Shown piece after piece: positions 41,032 to 51,544 of a DNA stretch of 64,000 nt. Where the stretch lies: contig NZ_AP024630.1 in the NCBI RefSeq assembly GCF_019976975.1, forward strand, positions 1,550,001 to 1,614,000, written 5' to 3'. The translations under genes were made by a program, and so were the position numbers. This DNA is from Arthrobacter sp. NtRootA1 (GTDB lineage Bacteria > Actinomycetota > Actinomycetes > Actinomycetales > Micrococcaceae). Positions within the stretch are counted from its first letter, which is position 1; every line of letters begins with the position of its first letter. A model generated the notes under the pieces. It searched no databases, was not told the origin of the DNA, and worked only from the letters and a program-made list of their open reading frames with translations.

Positions 41032-41952
41032 TTATGTTCTGAGGGGTGTGTGGTGGTGGTTGCGTCGTGGTGTTTGTTTGGGGTCGATGTGTGGGGGTGG
41101 GGTGAACCAGGGCACGCCGGTGGTGGTGGTGATGGTCCAGTTTTCTTTGTGGATGAGGTGGTGGTGGTGGCTGCAGAGCAGGGTGCCGTTGTCGGTGGAG
41201 GTGGGGCCGCCGTGTGACCAGTAGGTGATGTGGTGGGCTTCGCACCAGGGGGCGGGCATGGTGCAGTCGGGGAAGGCGCAGCCTTGGTCGCGGGCGGTGA
41301 TGGCTTTGCGGATGTGGGGTGGGAAGATCCGGGTGGTGCGGCCGATGTCCAGGATGCGGGAGTCGGTTCCGAGCAGGACGGGGAGGATGTCGGCGTCGCA
41401 GGCGATTTTGCGGATGGTGTTGGGGTGGATCGGGCCGGCGAAGGTGGCGGTGCCGGAGCTGAGCCGGGAGTGGTGCGGGCCAGGTCCTGTGCCTGTGGTC
41501 TGGGTGGCTGCGTCTGCTGAGCCGGGTGGTGTGGTCCTTGCTGCACCAGTTGGGGTGGCTTCGCGGAGTGGCGTGGGGGCAGCACCGGCTGGTGTTGCTG
41601 TGCTTGGGGTGGGGGCCGTGCGTGTGAGTCGTTCGAAGAGGTCGCGTTCGTCGATGGTGACGGTGAGTTGGGGTCGGAGTCCGCCGTTGGAGGGCAGTTT
41701 CCCTGTGGTCATGGCGACGGCGCAGGCTCCGACGAGGCCGTCGAGGAGTTTCTGGGCCCGGGAACGCCGGTCCAGCTCCGGGCCCGCTGGTTCATTCCCG
41801 CTGGCGTTCCCGCTGTCGCTGCCGTGGACGGTTCCTGGTGCTGAACCGTCGCCGTTCCCGTCAGTGCTCTCGTCGCTTTCCCCGGTGGCGTTGCTTTCGC
41901 CGGTGGCTGGGTTGTGTGCGGGGGTGAGTCGGGGGTTGGTGGCGGTGTTCAT
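41032..41952 (-). pseudogene. HNH endonuclease half of a split DUF222/HNH (13E12-type) gene
   Basis: A 306-aa reading frame. A Thr/Pro/Gly-rich linker precedes the HNH domain: CAFPDCTMPAPWCEAHHITYW, SHGGPTSTDNG and LCSHHHHLIHKENW, with the C-x-x-x-x-C zinc-type pair, HH, N and H all intact. In the family this domain follows DUF222 in one protein. Here it begins at ATG 41952, whose ATGA overlaps the stop of the upstream half. Restoring one base at 41972/41973 would join the two halves. It may still be translated by coupling. Confidence 0.75.
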
Positions 41953-42870
41953 GGCGGTGGCGAGGGTTTCGTATGTTCTGCGGTGGCGAAGATTTCGACG
42001 TGGTGGAGCCCGTGGCGGCGTCGTCGCCGGAGGAATGCGCCCTGGAGTTGGCGGAGAACTTCTTCGGACGGTTCGGGACCGTCTTGGTCGATCGAATCGA
42101 CCCAGCGTTTGGCAATTTTGGTGACAAAGTCCGGGTCGGATTCAATGGCCGTCGCGGTAAGGGCGTGTTCCATCCGGGTGATGGTGCCGTCATCGGTGAG
42201 CTGCCGGACTTTGTCCAGTGCGGTGCTGATGATCGTCGCGGACCGGGAAGGCACAAGAGCTGAGTAGAGGGCTTCGGCCAGCACTTCGCGCCGGGCCGGG
42301 ATCTCCTGCCCGGCCATTCCGGCCTGCGGAAGGACATCGGGTGCGAGGGCGAGCCTGCGACGGGCTTCCCCGATGCTGATCCGCAACCGGGCGCGAAGGA
42401 ACTCTGCGGTACTCCGGTACCCGTCATCCACGACGCTGTCCGTTGCCGTAACCCTCGCATCCGTGGCCGCTTCGGTCCAACCGGTCCGCCACTCGGGCGC
42501 CGCCCCAGCCGACGACCCCGGCGAGGTTTGCTGTGCTTCCTTCCGGGTCCTTTCCACCGCCTGCGCCGCGACAACCTGCAAGTACTCCAAAGATCGGGAG
42601 ATCTCCTCGACCCTGCCGGCAAAGTCGGCGGCCTCAAAAAAGCCACACAGCCGCGCCGCATCGGCTGCTGCGGACAACTGCAAGGGGTCCAGGAGAGCCG
42701 CGCCGTGCTCAAGAAGAGCCGTCAGATCCCGTCCGGTAGCCGGATGATTGGGATGCCTGTTTTCGAAATGGGGGCTCGGCTGGGCAAGCTCCGGACCATG
42801 GCCGGTCCAAGCTTTCCACTGTGGGTCACGGATCTCCCCGGCGGTGGAGGCCGAGGCGTCTACGGTGTCT

Positions 42871-42980
42871 GTGGATCTGGCGCCTGTTGGCCCGGTGTCT
42901 GTGGATCTGGCGCCTGTTGGCCCGGTGTCTGTGGCTTTGGCGCCTGTTGGCCCGGTGTCTGTGGCTTTGGCGCCTGTTGA
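42871..42980. repeat. 30-bp tandem repeat, about 3.7 copies
   Basis: Units start at 42871, 42901, 42931 and 42961. Units 1-2 are identical, and unit 3 differs by gtggat to gtggct. In the minus-strand protein each unit encodes ten residues of the type TDTGPTGAKA. Confidence 0.9.
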
Positions 42981-43059
42981 CGCTCTACCCGTGGCTTTGG
43001 CGCCGACGGGCCCTGAGGCCCGGCCGAACTCGGCCTTGCCGTTGAGCGGCGCAGGGTCG

Positions 43060-43404
43060 TTGCCCAGCCCACCTGCATTGCCTAGCGCAGCTCTGTTGCC
43101 CAGCCCACCTGCATTGCCTAGCGCAGCTCTGTTGCCCAGCCCACCTGCATTGCCTAGCGCAGCTCTGTTGCCCAGCCCACCTGCATTGCCTAGCGCAGCT
43201 CTGTTGCCCAGCCCACCTGCATTGCCTAGCGCAGCTCTGTTGCCCAGCCCACCTGCATTGCCTAGCGCAGCTCTGTTGCCCAGCCCACCTGCATTGCCTA
43301 GCGCAGCTCTGTTGCCCAGCCCACCTGCATTGCCTAGCGCAGCTCTGTTGCCCAGCCCACCTGCATTGCCTAGCGCAGCTCTGTTGCCCAGCCCACCTGC
43401 ATTG
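43060..43404. repeat. Perfect 36-bp minisatellite, 9 full copies plus a 21-bp partial
   Basis: Nine copies of a 36-bp unit run from 43081 to 43404 with no mismatch that I can find, preceded by a 21-bp partial copy at 43060-43080. The unit is in frame with the minus-strand gene (12 residues). Perfect identity, including third codon positions, suggests recent expansion or homogenisation by slippage or recombination. Confidence 0.95.
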
Positions 43405-43659
43405 CGTAACCCGCCGTGGAAATGGCCGATCCCGCTCATGGACGCCGTCGAACCCTTGAACCCGGCCTTGACCAAGTCCGGCATGCTCAAGAAGCGCTGC
43501 GACCGGACCGCGGCCAGGGCAGCGACAACAGGGGACGGTTCCGTCCTAAGTGTTGTCAGCTGCTCCGTATCTTCCATGATCAAAATCATTTCATCGGGGT
43601 CTGACATTTAAAGAGAACACCTGGAAGGCGGTCCCAATCTCCCCAAAAAGAGTTAACAA

Positions 43660-44328
43660 TCAGGCTGCTGTCAGCGCAGCCAAGGCCATCTGCTCCAAGA
43701 TGGGCCTGGCCGACTTTACCGCGATCTTTCGTCCGTGATGGCGGACGGAGTGAGGGGTGGAATTGATCAGGCCGAAGGCTGCATGCGCCCGGACACGGAG
43801 GCCGGCGACATCCGTGTCGGAGTGGATGCGGGCCAGGACGTCCACCCACGTTTCAACGTAGGCGCGTTGCAGGGACCGGACTTCGGCTTGGTCGGTGCTG
43901 CTGAGGCTCCCGAAGTCTCGGTCCTGGACACGTATGACGTCCGGGTCGCTCAGCGCAAAGTCCACCTGGAACTGGATCAAGCCCTTCAGTGCATCCATGG
44001 GGTTCTCCGCTTCCGCGATCACGCGGAGGCCGCCGTCGAGCAGATCGCGGCTGACGCTGAGGAGAAGCTCGCCGAGGACGGCCTGCTTGCCGGGGAAGTG
44101 CCGGTAAACGGCAGGCCCGCTGACGCCTGCCGCCGCCCCAAGATCCTCAAGCGAAACCCGCGTGAAGCCGTTTTCTGCAAAGAGTCCCGCGGCCGCTGAA
44201 AGCAATGCGAGCCTTCGGAGTTCCTTGGCTTGGCCTCGCTGCGTTGCCGGAACTGGGTTGCCTGCCGGGGCTGGGTTGCTTGCTGGGGCTGCGCTGCGGA
44301 CAGTGCCTGTTTCCGGGCCTCCGGTCAC
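43660..44328 (-). CDS. TetR family transcriptional regulator
   Basis: A 222-aa protein. GTG at 44328 follows AAGGAGGAGAAC. After a 33-residue Pro/Ala tail comes the helix-turn-helix (FTRVSLEDLGAAAGVSGPAVYRHFPGKQAVL) and a C-terminal ligand domain. It is divergent from the leucine-degradation operon; a TetR gene at this place also accompanies the mycobacterial cluster (Rv2506). Likely ligand is an acyl-CoA; likely site is the palindrome at 44406. Confidence 0.92.
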   Translation of the reverse strand: MTGGPETGTVRSAAPASNPAPAGNPVPATQRGQAKELRRLALLSAAAGLFAENGFTRVSLEDLGAAAGVSGPAVYRHFPGKQAVLGELLLSVSRDLLDGGLRVIAEAENPMDALKGLIQFQVDFALSDPDVIRVQDRDFGSLSSTDQAEVRSLQRAYVETWVDVLARIHSDTDVAGLRVRAHAAFGLINSTPHSVRHHGRKIAVKSARPILEQMALAALTAA

Positions 44329-44405
44329 GTTCTCCTCCTTGGTGCCACTGCCAGGGATGTGGGTTTGCACGGTCCCACTGTGCTGGACATCACAGTTAAT
44401 AAAGA

Positions 44406-44425
44406 CTAACCTAAATTTCAGTTAC
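44406..44425. promoter_or_regulatory. Imperfect palindrome between TetR gene and carboxylase operon
   Basis: CTAACCTAAA/TTTCAGTTAC: 7 of 10 positions match between the arms. It lies 33 bp before the carboxylase start and 78 bp from the TetR start. Plausible operator for the divergent TetR protein. Confidence 0.45.
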
Positions 44426-44457
44426 GTGGCACTAACCGAAATGGCCTGGGGCCGGGA

Positions 44458-46083
44458 ATGGAACAGTGGTCGATGGAGACAATCGCCAGCTTGGCAGGGC
44501 CCGACAGCGGCACCTTTGAAGCCAATCAGGAAGCACAGCTGGCCCTCGTGGGGGAACTGAAGGGACGTCTTGCCGTGGCAGCCCTCGGAGGGCCTGCGAA
44601 ATCCAGGGAGCGTCATGTTGCCCGAGGCAAACTGCTGCCCCGCGAGCGGATTGACTACCTCTTGGACGAGGGCAGCCCCTTCCTGGAGATAGCGCCCCTG
44701 GCCGCCAACGGCATGTACAACGATGATTCGCCGGGCGCAGGAGTGATTGCCGGTATTGGGTTGGTCCATGGCCGGCACGTCCTGGTGATTTCCAACGACG
44801 CCACGGTCAAGGGCGGCACGTACTACCCCATGACGGTAAAAAAGCACCTCAGGGCTCAGGAAATTGCCCTGGAAAACAAGCTTCCGTGTATCTACCTTGT
44901 GGATTCCGGGGGAGCGTTCCTGCCCAAGCAGGATGAGGTTTTCCCCGACAAAGAACACTTTGGCCGCATCTTCTACAACCAAGCGCGCATGTCGGCAGCC
45001 AAGATTCCGCAAATTGCCTCGGTGATGGGTTCGTGCACGGCCGGCGGAGCATATGTGCCGGCCATGAGTGACGAAACAGTGATCGTCCGCAATCAGGGCA
45101 CCATCTTCCTCGGAGGGCCGCCACTGGTGAAGGCAGCCATCGGTGAGATTGTCACCGCTGAGGAACTAGGCGGTGGTGACGTGCACTCCAGGATTTCCGG
45201 TGTTACGGACCACCTGGCCGAGAACGACCAACACGCGCTGGAAATCGTCCGGGACATCGTTGGCACGTTGCCCAAGCCAGCCACGCCGGCGTGGGACGTG
45301 CTCGACGTCGTCCTGCCGCCCGTCGTCGACCCCTCCGGGATTTATGGCGTGGTCCCCACAGACGTCAACGCCCAGTACGACGTCCGCGAAGTAATCGCCC
45401 GGCTCGTGGACGGTTCCCAATTCCATGAGTTCAAGAAAAATTTCGGCACCACGCTGGTGACCGGATTTGCCCATCTCCACGGACACCCCGTTGGCATCGT
45501 GGCGAACAACGGGGTCCTGTTCAGTGAGTCCTCGCTTAAGGGCGCCCACTTCATCGAACTCTGCGATCAACGCGGCATTCCGCTGATCTTCCTGCAGAAC
45601 CTCTCAGGTTTCATGGTGGGCAAAGACTACGAGCAAGGCGGCATCGCCAAGAACGGCGCAAAGATGGTCACAGCGGTCGCAACAGCGAGGGTCCCCAAGC
45701 TGACCGTTGTCATTGGCGGCTCCTTCGGCGCCGGAAACTACTCCATGTGCGGGCGGGCCTACTCGCCGCGATTCCTGTGGATGTGGCCAGCTGCCCGCAT
45801 TTCAGTGATGGGCGGAAACCAGGCATCCAGTGTCCTGGCAACGGTCAAAAGGGACCAGTTCGAGGCCGCCGGCCAGGAATGGCCAGCCGAGGCAGAAGAG
45901 GCCTTCAAGGCTCCCATCAAGCAGCAGTACGAGGAACAAGGCAGCCCCTATTACTCCACCGCACGGCTTTGGGATGACGGCATCATCGATCCCGCAGACA
46001 CCCGTCGGGTCCTGGGCATGGCCTTGGATGTCGTCTCCCGCCAGCAACTGCCCGAGACCTCCTTCGGTCTCTTCAGGATGTGA
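44458..46083 (+). CDS. mccB: Methylcrotonyl-CoA carboxylase, beta (carboxyltransferase) subunit
   Basis: A 541-aa subunit that moves carboxyl from biotin to 3-methylcrotonyl-Co[54 protein letters not shown] and the oxyanion-type loops [20 protein letters not shown] and [21 protein letters not shown] are those of MCC beta rather than propionyl-CoA carboxylase. The MSHS-type AccD motif is absent. ATG at 44473 is an alternative start. Its stop overlaps the alpha gene start (GTGA). Confidence 0.92.
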   Translation: MEQWSMETIASLAGPDSGTFEANQEAQLALVGELKGRLAVAALGGPAKSRERHVARGKLLPRERIDYLLDEGSPFLEIAPLAANGMYNDDSPGAGVIAGIGLVHGRHVLVISNDATVKGGTYYPMTVKKHLRAQEIALENKLPCIYLVDSGGAFLPKQDEVFPDKEHFGRIFYNQARMSAAKIPQIASVMGSCTAGGAYVPAMSDETVIVRNQGTIFLGGPPLVKAAIGEIVTAEELGGGDVHSRISGVTDHLAENDQHALEIVRDIVGTLPKPATPAWDVLDVVLPPVVDPSGIYGVVPTDVNAQYDVREVIARLVDGSQFHEFKKNFGTTLVTGFAHLHGHPVGIVANNGVLFSESSLKGAHFIELCDQRGIPLIFLQNLSGFMVGKDYEQGGIAKNGAKMVTAVATARVPKLTVVIGGSFGAGNYSMCGRAYSPRFLWMWPAARISVMGGNQASSVLATVKRDQFEAAGQEWPAEAEEAFKAPIKQQYEEQGSPYYSTARLWDDGIIDPADTRRVLGMALDVVSRQQLPETSFGLFRM

Positions 46084-48287
46084 CTATGACTCTGCCAACC
46101 ACCACAGCATCGGCCGCCGCCGCGGCGTCCCGTCCGTTCAGCGCCGTCCTCGTTGCCAACCGCGGTGAGATCGCCTGCCGCGTGATCCGAACCCTCAGGG
46201 ACATGGGCATCCGCTCCATTGCCGTCTATTCGGACGCGGACAAGTACGCCAAGCACGTGGCCCTTGCCGATACCGCAGTGGCCATCGGGGGCACGGCACC
46301 CTCGGAGAGCTACTTGAAAATCGACGCCATCATCGATGCCTGCCGCCGCAGCGGTGCGGAGGCGGTCCACCCCGGCTACGGCTTCTTGTCCGAGAATGTG
46401 GAGTTCGCCAAAGCCCTTGACGCGGCCGGGATAACGTTCATCGGGCCGGGCATTGACGCCATCGAGGTCATGGGTGACAAGATCCGTTCCAAAAACCACG
46501 TCATGGCCTACGACGTCCCGTGCGTACCCGGAATTGCAGTACCCGGCCTCACGGACCAGGAACTGATCGAGGCTGCTGCGTCGGTAGGCTTTCCGTTGCT
46601 CATCAAGCCCTCGGCAGGTGGCGGGGGCAAAGGAATGCACATCGTCGAGCGGCCCGAAGACATGGCTGCAACGCTGCAGACCGCCCGGCGAGTGGCAGCT
46701 TCGGCGTTCGGTGATGACACGCTGTTCCTGGAACGGCTCATCAAGGCACCCCGCCACATCGAGGTCCAGGTCCTCGCGGACAACCACGGCAACGTCATCC
46801 ACCTGGGCGAGCGCGAATGTTCCCTCCAGCGCCGCCATCAGAAAGTGATCGAGGAAGCTCCTTCGGCACTCTTTGAATCGTTGGCTGACGGCCCGGCCGA
46901 ACGGGCCCGCATTGGAGAAGCAGCCTGCAACGCAGCACGTTCGGTCAAATACAGCGGTGCCGGCACCGTGGAATTCCTGGTGTCCGACGAACATCCCGAT
47001 GAGTTCTTCTTCATGGAGATGAACACGCGCTTGCAGGTGGAGCACCCCGTCACCGAAATGGTCACCGGGATAGACCTCGTTGAATGGCAGGTGCGCATCG
47101 CCGCCGGTGAGCTGCTCACCGTTGCCCAGTCCGACGTCGTTCTTGAAGGCCACGCCGTGGAGGCGCGGGTCTATGCCGAAGTGCCGGAGCGGAACTTCAT
47201 GCCCTCGATGGGACGCGTTGTTGCGCTGGCCGAGAATGGCGGGGCGGATCCCAAGGTGCTCGGCGAGCAACGCTCCAATGCGAACGTCAGGATCGACTCC
47301 GCCATGCGCGAGGACCTTGAGATCACCGGCGACTACGATCCCATGCTGGCCAAGGTCATCGCCTGGGGCGAAAACCGCGCCGCTGCGCTAGACACCTTGG
47401 ACGCCGCCTTGGGCAGGTACACCCTCCTGGGCTTGGACACGAACGTGGAATATCTCCGGCTGCTGATCAATGATCCCGACGTCCGCGCCGGCCACCTGGA
47501 TACGGGGCTGATCGAACGCAAGCTGCCGTCCATGGAGTTCAGGCACGCAGGCGCCAACGAGTTGATCGCCGCCGCCCTAACGCTGTGGTTCGAAAAGAAG
47601 GCAAACCCTGGGGCTGCTGCAAACGCCGGCAACACCTGGAGTTCGCCGGACTCGTGGCGGGTGGGCGCCCGCGGCGCATGGAGTGCCACGTTCGGCCTGC
47701 CCGGCGGCGGCACCTCCACCGTTGCTTTGATTGAGGACTCCGGCATCTTCTCGGCAACCATCGACGGCGGCCCTGACGCGGGCCGTTCGGCCAAAGTCAA
47801 CGCCGTGGAACGGACCGGGGACGGCATCGTCCTGGAGATCGACGGCGGTCCCCTCACCTATGCGGTTGGCCTATCACCGTCCGGGACGAGCGGGATCCGC
47901 GGGATCTACCTTGGCAACGACGGATGGTCCTGCCACCTGGAAGTCCTGGACCGCGCCGAACGTCTTCGCAGGATGCTGGCAGGCATCCAGCGCGAAGAAG
48001 GTGCTGCAGATCCGGAGGTGCGCTCGCCGATGCCCGGAACTGTGGTTTCCGTGGCAGTGGCCAACGGAGACGTGGTCAAAGAGGGGCAGCCGCTCCTGGC
48101 GGTGGAAGCCATGAAAATGGAGCACCAATTGGTGGCAACGGTTTCCGGAACCGTCCACCTCACCAGCAAACCGGGCGATCTGGTCAAAGCCGACCAGGTA
48201 CTCGCCACTATTCACGCAGCAGACCCTCTCGAAGGGCGCGCAGAGACAGACAAACCCGCAGCGTCAGACAAGGAAGTCCAGCCATGA
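46080..48287 (+). CDS. mccA: Acyl-CoA (methylcrotonyl-CoA) carboxylase alpha subunit
   Basis: A 735-aa subunit. The N-terminal biotin carboxylase has [33 protein letters not shown] (ATP-grasp), [24 protein letters not shown] and [15 protein letters not shown] linker (BT-like) region covers about 480-640, then the C-terminal BCCP domain with biotinylated Lys in [13 protein letters not shown] at 46080 or ATG at 46086 could start it. Its stop overlaps the next gene (ATGA). Confidence 0.94.
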   Translation: MTMTLPTTTASAAAAASRPFSAVLVANRGEIACRVIRTLRDMGIRSIAVYSDADKYAKHVALADTAVAIGGTAPSESYLKIDAIIDACRRSGAEAVHPGYGFLSENVEFAKALDAAGITFIGPGIDAIEVMGDKIRSKNHVMAYDVPCVPGIAVPGLTDQELIEAAASVGFPLLIKPSAGGGGKGMHIVERPEDMAATLQTARRVAASAFGDDTLFLERLIKAPRHIEVQVLADNHGNVIHLGERECSLQRRHQKVIEEAPSALFESLADGPAERARIGEAACNAARSVKYSGAGTVEFLVSDEHPDEFFFMEMNTRLQVEHPVTEMVTGIDLVEWQVRIAAGELLTVAQSDVVLEGHAVEARVYAEVPERNFMPSMGRVVALAENGGADPKVLGEQRSNANVRIDSAMREDLEITGDYDPMLAKVIAWGENRAAALDTLDAALGRYTLLGLDTNVEYLRLLINDPDVRAGHLDTGLIERKLPSMEFRHAGANELIAAALTLWFEKKANPGAAANAGNTWSSPDSWRVGARGAWSATFGLPGGGTSTVALIEDSGIFSATIDGGPDAGRSAKVNAVERTGDGIVLEIDGGPLTYAVGLSPSGTSGIRGIYLGNDGWSCHLEVLDRAERLRRMLAGIQREEGAADPEVRSPMPGTVVSVAVANGDVVKEGQPLLAVEAMKMEHQLVATVSGTVHLTSKPGDLVKADQVLATIHAADPLEGRAETDKPAASDKEVQP

Positions 48288-49447
48288 GCAGTTTTGACCT
48301 TAACGAGGAATACCAGGACCTTAGTGATTCCGTCCGCGAATTCGCCGACGAAGTGGTGGCACCCGTATCTGCCAAACACGATGAAGAACACAGCTTCCCT
48401 TATGAAGTGGTCAAGCAGATGGGGGAAATGGGGCTGTTCGGCCTACCGTTCCCGGAGGAGTTCGGTGGAATGGGCGGAGACTACTTCGCCTTGGCGCTGG
48501 CTTTGGAGCAGTTGGGCCGGGTAGACCAGTCCGTGGCAATCACGCTTGAGGCTGGCGTGTCACTCGGCGCCATGCCGGTGTACCGTTTCGGCACGCAGGA
48601 ACAGAAGGAGCGCTGGCTTCCGGAGTTGGCATCGGGACGATCCTTGGCCGGATTCGGGTTGACCGAGCGTGAGGCCGGTTCCGATGCAGGTGGTACCAAG
48701 ACCCACGCCCACGTAGACAACGGGGAATGGGTCATCAACGGCAATAAGGAGTTCATCACGAACTCCGGCACGGACATCACCACTTTGGTGACCGTCACTG
48801 CTGTCACCGGCAAGACGGAAAACTCCGACGGCAGTCCCAGGAAAGAAATATCCACCATCCTGGTGCCCACCGAAACCACGGGCTTCAAGGCTGAGAGGGC
48901 CTACAACAAGGTGGGCTGGAATGCGTCGGACACGCATCCACTGACTTTGGACAATGTCCGGGTTCCTGAAGCGAACCTCCTGGGCCAGCGGGGCAGGGGA
49001 TACGCCAACTTCCTGTCGATCCTTGACGAGGGTCGCATTGCCATTGCCGCCTTGGGCACGGGGGCGGCCCAGGGTTGCGTGGACCTTTCGGTGAAGTACG
49101 CCAAGGAACGCAGCGCCTTTGGCCAGAACATCGGCAAGTACCAGGCCATCCAATTCAAGATCGCAAGGATGCAGGCGAGGGCCCATACGGCTCGTTTGGC
49201 CTATTACGATGCAGCAGCGAGAATGCTGGCTGGCAAGCCGTTCAAGACTGAAGCGGCCATCGCTAAGATGGTCGCAGGCGAGGCAGCCATGGACAACGCA
49301 CGGGACGCCACCCAGGTGTTCGGTGGCTATGGCTTCATCAACGAGTTCACAGTGGCGCGCCATTACCGCGACTCCAAGATTCTTGAAGTCGGGGAAGGCA
49401 CCACTGAGGTCCAGTTGATGCTCATCGCCCGCGAGCTGGGTCTGTAA
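48284..49447 (+). CDS. Acyl-CoA dehydrogenase, isovaleryl-CoA dehydrogenase type
   Basis: A 387-aa FAD enzyme. [57 protein letters not shown] and [15 protein letters not shown] are ACAD signatures. The position between MCC and the CoA-transferase, as with FadE19 in mycobacteria, suggests isovaleryl-CoA to 3-methylcrotonyl-CoA. The catalytic Glu position needs a model to confirm because the YEGT-type Glu is replaced by GEGT. Confidence 0.9.
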   Translation: MSSFDLNEEYQDLSDSVREFADEVVAPVSAKHDEEHSFPYEVVKQMGEMGLFGLPFPEEFGGMGGDYFALALALEQLGRVDQSVAITLEAGVSLGAMPVYRFGTQEQKERWLPELASGRSLAGFGLTEREAGSDAGGTKTHAHVDNGEWVINGNKEFITNSGTDITTLVTVTAVTGKTENSDGSPRKEISTILVPTETTGFKAERAYNKVGWNASDTHPLTLDNVRVPEANLLGQRGRGYANFLSILDEGRIAIAALGTGAAQGCVDLSVKYAKERSAFGQNIGKYQAIQFKIARMQARAHTARLAYYDAAARMLAGKPFKTEAAIAKMVAGEAAMDNARDATQVFGGYGFINEFTVARHYRDSKILEVGEGTTEVQLMLIARELGL

Positions 49448-49467
49448 CCGTACGGGAAGGATCAAGG

Positions 49468-50268
49468 ATGATTGACAAGGTTGTTGCCAGCGCTGCGGAA
49501 GCGGTGAAGGACATCCCGGACGGCGCCTCGCTCGCTGTCGGTGGTTTTGGCTTATGCGGCATCCCCGTATCGCTGATCGACGCGCTCCACAGCCAGGGCA
49601 CGACCGACCTGGAGACCGTGAGCAACAACTGTGGCGTGGACGATTGGGGCCTCGGAATCCTCCTGAAGGATGGACGGATCCGCCGCACCATCAGCTCCTA
49701 TGTAGGTGAAAACAAGGAGTTTGCCAGGCAGTACCTCGCCGGCGAACTGGAGGTGGTCCTCACCCCGCAGGGCACCCTTGCCGAGAAACTACGCGCAGGG
49801 GGCGCCGGCATTCCCGCCTTTTATACGAAGGCCGGTGTGGGAACGCAGGTCTCCGAGGGCGGCTTGCCACAAAAGTACGACGCCGAAGGGAACGTTGCGA
49901 TCGCCTCGGCCCCCAAGGAAGTGCGCACCTTCCAGGACGCCGACTACGTACTGGAAGAATCACTGACGCCGGACTTCGGGCTGGTCCATGCGTGGAAGGG
50001 CGACCGCCATGGCAACCTCGTTTTCCACGCCACAGCCATGAACTTCAACCCCCTCTGTGCCATGGCCGCCAAGACAACCATTGCCGAGGTCGAAGAGCTC
50101 GTGGAAACCGGCGAGCTGGACCCGGAACACATTCATACCCCGGGCATTTTCGTGCAAAGAGTGGTGGTGGCTCCCACAACGGAGAAACGGATTGAGAAAC
50201 GGACGGTGGCTCTGAGCACGAGCCAAGCGACTGGCCAGGCGACCCGGCAGGCAGGTGCAGCACAGTGA
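49468..50268 (+). CDS. scoA: 3-oxoacid CoA-transferase, subunit A
   Basis: A 266-aa protein with the family I signature: [18 protein letters not shown] at the N-terminus, [17 protein letters not shown] and [34 protein letters not shown]. It moves CoA between a 3-oxoacyl-CoA and succinate; in this pathway it would activate acetoacetate. Its stop overlaps the subunit B start (GTGA). ATG at 49468 follows GGGAAGGATCAAGG. Confidence 0.95.
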   Translation: MIDKVVASAAEAVKDIPDGASLAVGGFGLCGIPVSLIDALHSQGTTDLETVSNNCGVDDWGLGILLKDGRIRRTISSYVGENKEFARQYLAGELEVVLTPQGTLAEKLRAGGAGIPAFYTKAGVGTQVSEGGLPQKYDAEGNVAIASAPKEVRTFQDADYVLEESLTPDFGLVHAWKGDRHGNLVFHATAMNFNPLCAMAAKTTIAEVEELVETGELDPEHIHTPGIFVQRVVVAPTTEKRIEKRTVALSTSQATGQATRQAGAAQ

Positions 50269-51017
50269 ACGACAACTCGTACCAGGACATCCCGCCCCGT
50301 CCCGAAGCCGTGCGTCATGAGTACCGGCGTGCCGACGTCGACCATCACGAAGCCAAAGGCTGGACCCGCAACGAACTTGCTGCGCGGGTAGCCCATGAAC
50401 TCACCAACGGCCAGTACGTGAACCTGGGGATTGGGATGCCCACCCTGATCCCCAACTACATTCCTGCGGGCGTTGAAGTGATCCTCCACTCCGAGAACGG
50501 CATCCTTGGCGTCGGGCCTTATCCGGCCGAGGACCAGATTGATCCGGACCTCATCAACGCCGGCAAGGAAACTGTCACCATCAAACCAGGCGCCGCGTTC
50601 TTCGATTCGGCCTCGTCCTTTGGCATGATCCGGGGCGGCCACGTGGATGTGGCGGTCCTGGGTGCCATGGAAGTGGCCGCCAACGGCGATCTGGCCAATT
50701 GGATGATCCCCGGAAAGATGGTCAAGGGCATGGGTGGGGCCATGGACCTCGTGTTCGGTGACAAGAAGGTGATCGTCATGATGGAGCATGTGGACCGCAA
50801 CGGCAGGCCCAAGATCGTCAAGGACTGCACCCTGCCCCTCACGGGCAAAGGCTGCGTAGACCGGATCATCACCGACCTCGCCGTGATCGACGTCGTCAAG
50901 GACGAAGGTGAGCCGCGCCTGGTCCTTCGCGAGCTGGCCCCCAACGTCACTTTGGACGACGTCGTGGCTGCCACCGGGGCCGAACTCTTCGAAGAGGACC
51001 AGGAACTCACCGTATGA
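50265..51017 (+). CDS. scoB: 3-oxoacid CoA-transferase, subunit B
   Basis: A 250-aa protein. [19 protein letters not shown] and [13 protein letters not shown] (with the catalytic Glu of the family I CoA-transferases) are present, then [25 protein letters not shown]. About 35 N-terminal residues extend beyond the usual start. It overlaps both neighbours by 4 bp. Confidence 0.95.
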   Translation: MNDNSYQDIPPRPEAVRHEYRRADVDHHEAKGWTRNELAARVAHELTNGQYVNLGIGMPTLIPNYIPAGVEVILHSENGILGVGPYPAEDQIDPDLINAGKETVTIKPGAAFFDSASSFGMIRGGHVDVAVLGAMEVAANGDLANWMIPGKMVKGMGGAMDLVFGDKKVIVMMEHVDRNGRPKIVKDCTLPLTGKGCVDRIITDLAVIDVVKDEGEPRLVLRELAPNVTLDDVVAATGAELFEEDQELTV

Positions 51018-51499
51018 CGCGTGTTGTTGAGCAGCGTGGACTGTACTTCGATGAGCTTGAAGAGGGCGTGATCTACGCCCACAAACCCGGACGAACCGTG
51101 ACGGAGACGGACAACGTCCTGTTCACTACCTTGACCATGAACACCCAGGCGCTGCACCTGGACGCAGCATGGAGTTCCGCGCAGCCGTTCGGGCAGCGGT
51201 TGATGAATTCGATGTTCACCTTGTCCACAATGGTGGGGCAGTCGGTGACCCAGCTGACGCAGGGCACCATCATCGCCCAGTTGGGGCTGACGGATGTCAC
51301 CTTTCCCCACCCCCTCTATCACGGGGATACCCTGTACACGGAAACGGTGATCACCGCCAAACGGTTGTCGTCCTCGCGTCCTGGCCAGGGTGTGGTGACT
51401 ATGCAACATACTGGCAGGAACCAGGACGGAGTGGTGGTGGCACTTGCCACGCGGACCTGCTTGATGTGGACCCAGGAAGCACACGCCGCACAGTCCTAG
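51014..51499 (+). CDS. MaoC-family (R)-specific enoyl-CoA hydratase
   Basis: A 161-aa hotdog-fold protein. [13 protein letters not shown] carries the Asp/His region and [16 protein letters not shown] the central helix. [12 protein letters not shown] is typical. In mycobacteria the matching gene (Rv2499c) lies next to a CitE-like lyase in the leucine pathway, where an (R)-specific hydratase would act on 3-methylglutaconyl-CoA. That reaction is inferred from the neighbours. ATGA overlap with scoB. Confidence 0.88.
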   Translation: MTRVVEQRGLYFDELEEGVIYAHKPGRTVTETDNVLFTTLTMNTQALHLDAAWSSAQPFGQRLMNSMFTLSTMVGQSVTQLTQGTIIAQLGLTDVTFPHPLYHGDTLYTETVITAKRLSSSRPGQGVVTMQHTGRNQDGVVVALATRTCLMWTQEAHAAQS

Positions 51500-51544
51500 G
51501 CTGTTTTCCGCACTTGTCAGCATTCCACCAGCAAGGAACCCTCT

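Larger units (their letters stand above)
41949..43607 (-). pseudogene. DUF222 half of the split gene, with a 12-residue tandem repeat
   Basis: A 552-aa frame. After 70 residues it has ten near-identical 12-residue units (GNAGGLGNRAAL), then four 10-residue units of the type TDTGPTGAKA/ARS, then the DUF222 region (about 300-535: DAARLCGFFEAADFAGRVEEI, AEFLRARLRISIGEARRRLAL). It stops as ...HVEIFATAEHTKPSPPP; in other family members the reading continues H-Y-E-T-L-A-T-A-M-N into the HNH half. A one-base deletion at 41972/41973 explains the change. The GC-rich N-terminal repeats are not typical of the family. Confidence 0.75.

Noticed and set aside
40797..41585. Minus-strand Pro/His-rich reading frame overlapping the HNH half
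   Set aside because: A shifted frame of the HNH gene; the HNH motif is in the other frame.
43081..43404. CRISPR array (36-bp direct repeats)
   Set aside because: The 36-bp units are contiguous with no spacers, are in frame with a coding sequence, and no cas genes are nearby.
42748..43611. Plus-strand protein with SPPALPSAAL repeats
   Set aside because: It is the mirror of the minus-strand repeat gene; the minus frame carries the recognisable DUF222 domain.
51500..51544. Break in the leucine operon
   Set aside because: The 45-bp gap has no hairpin or promoter that I can see; co-transcription remains the simpler view.
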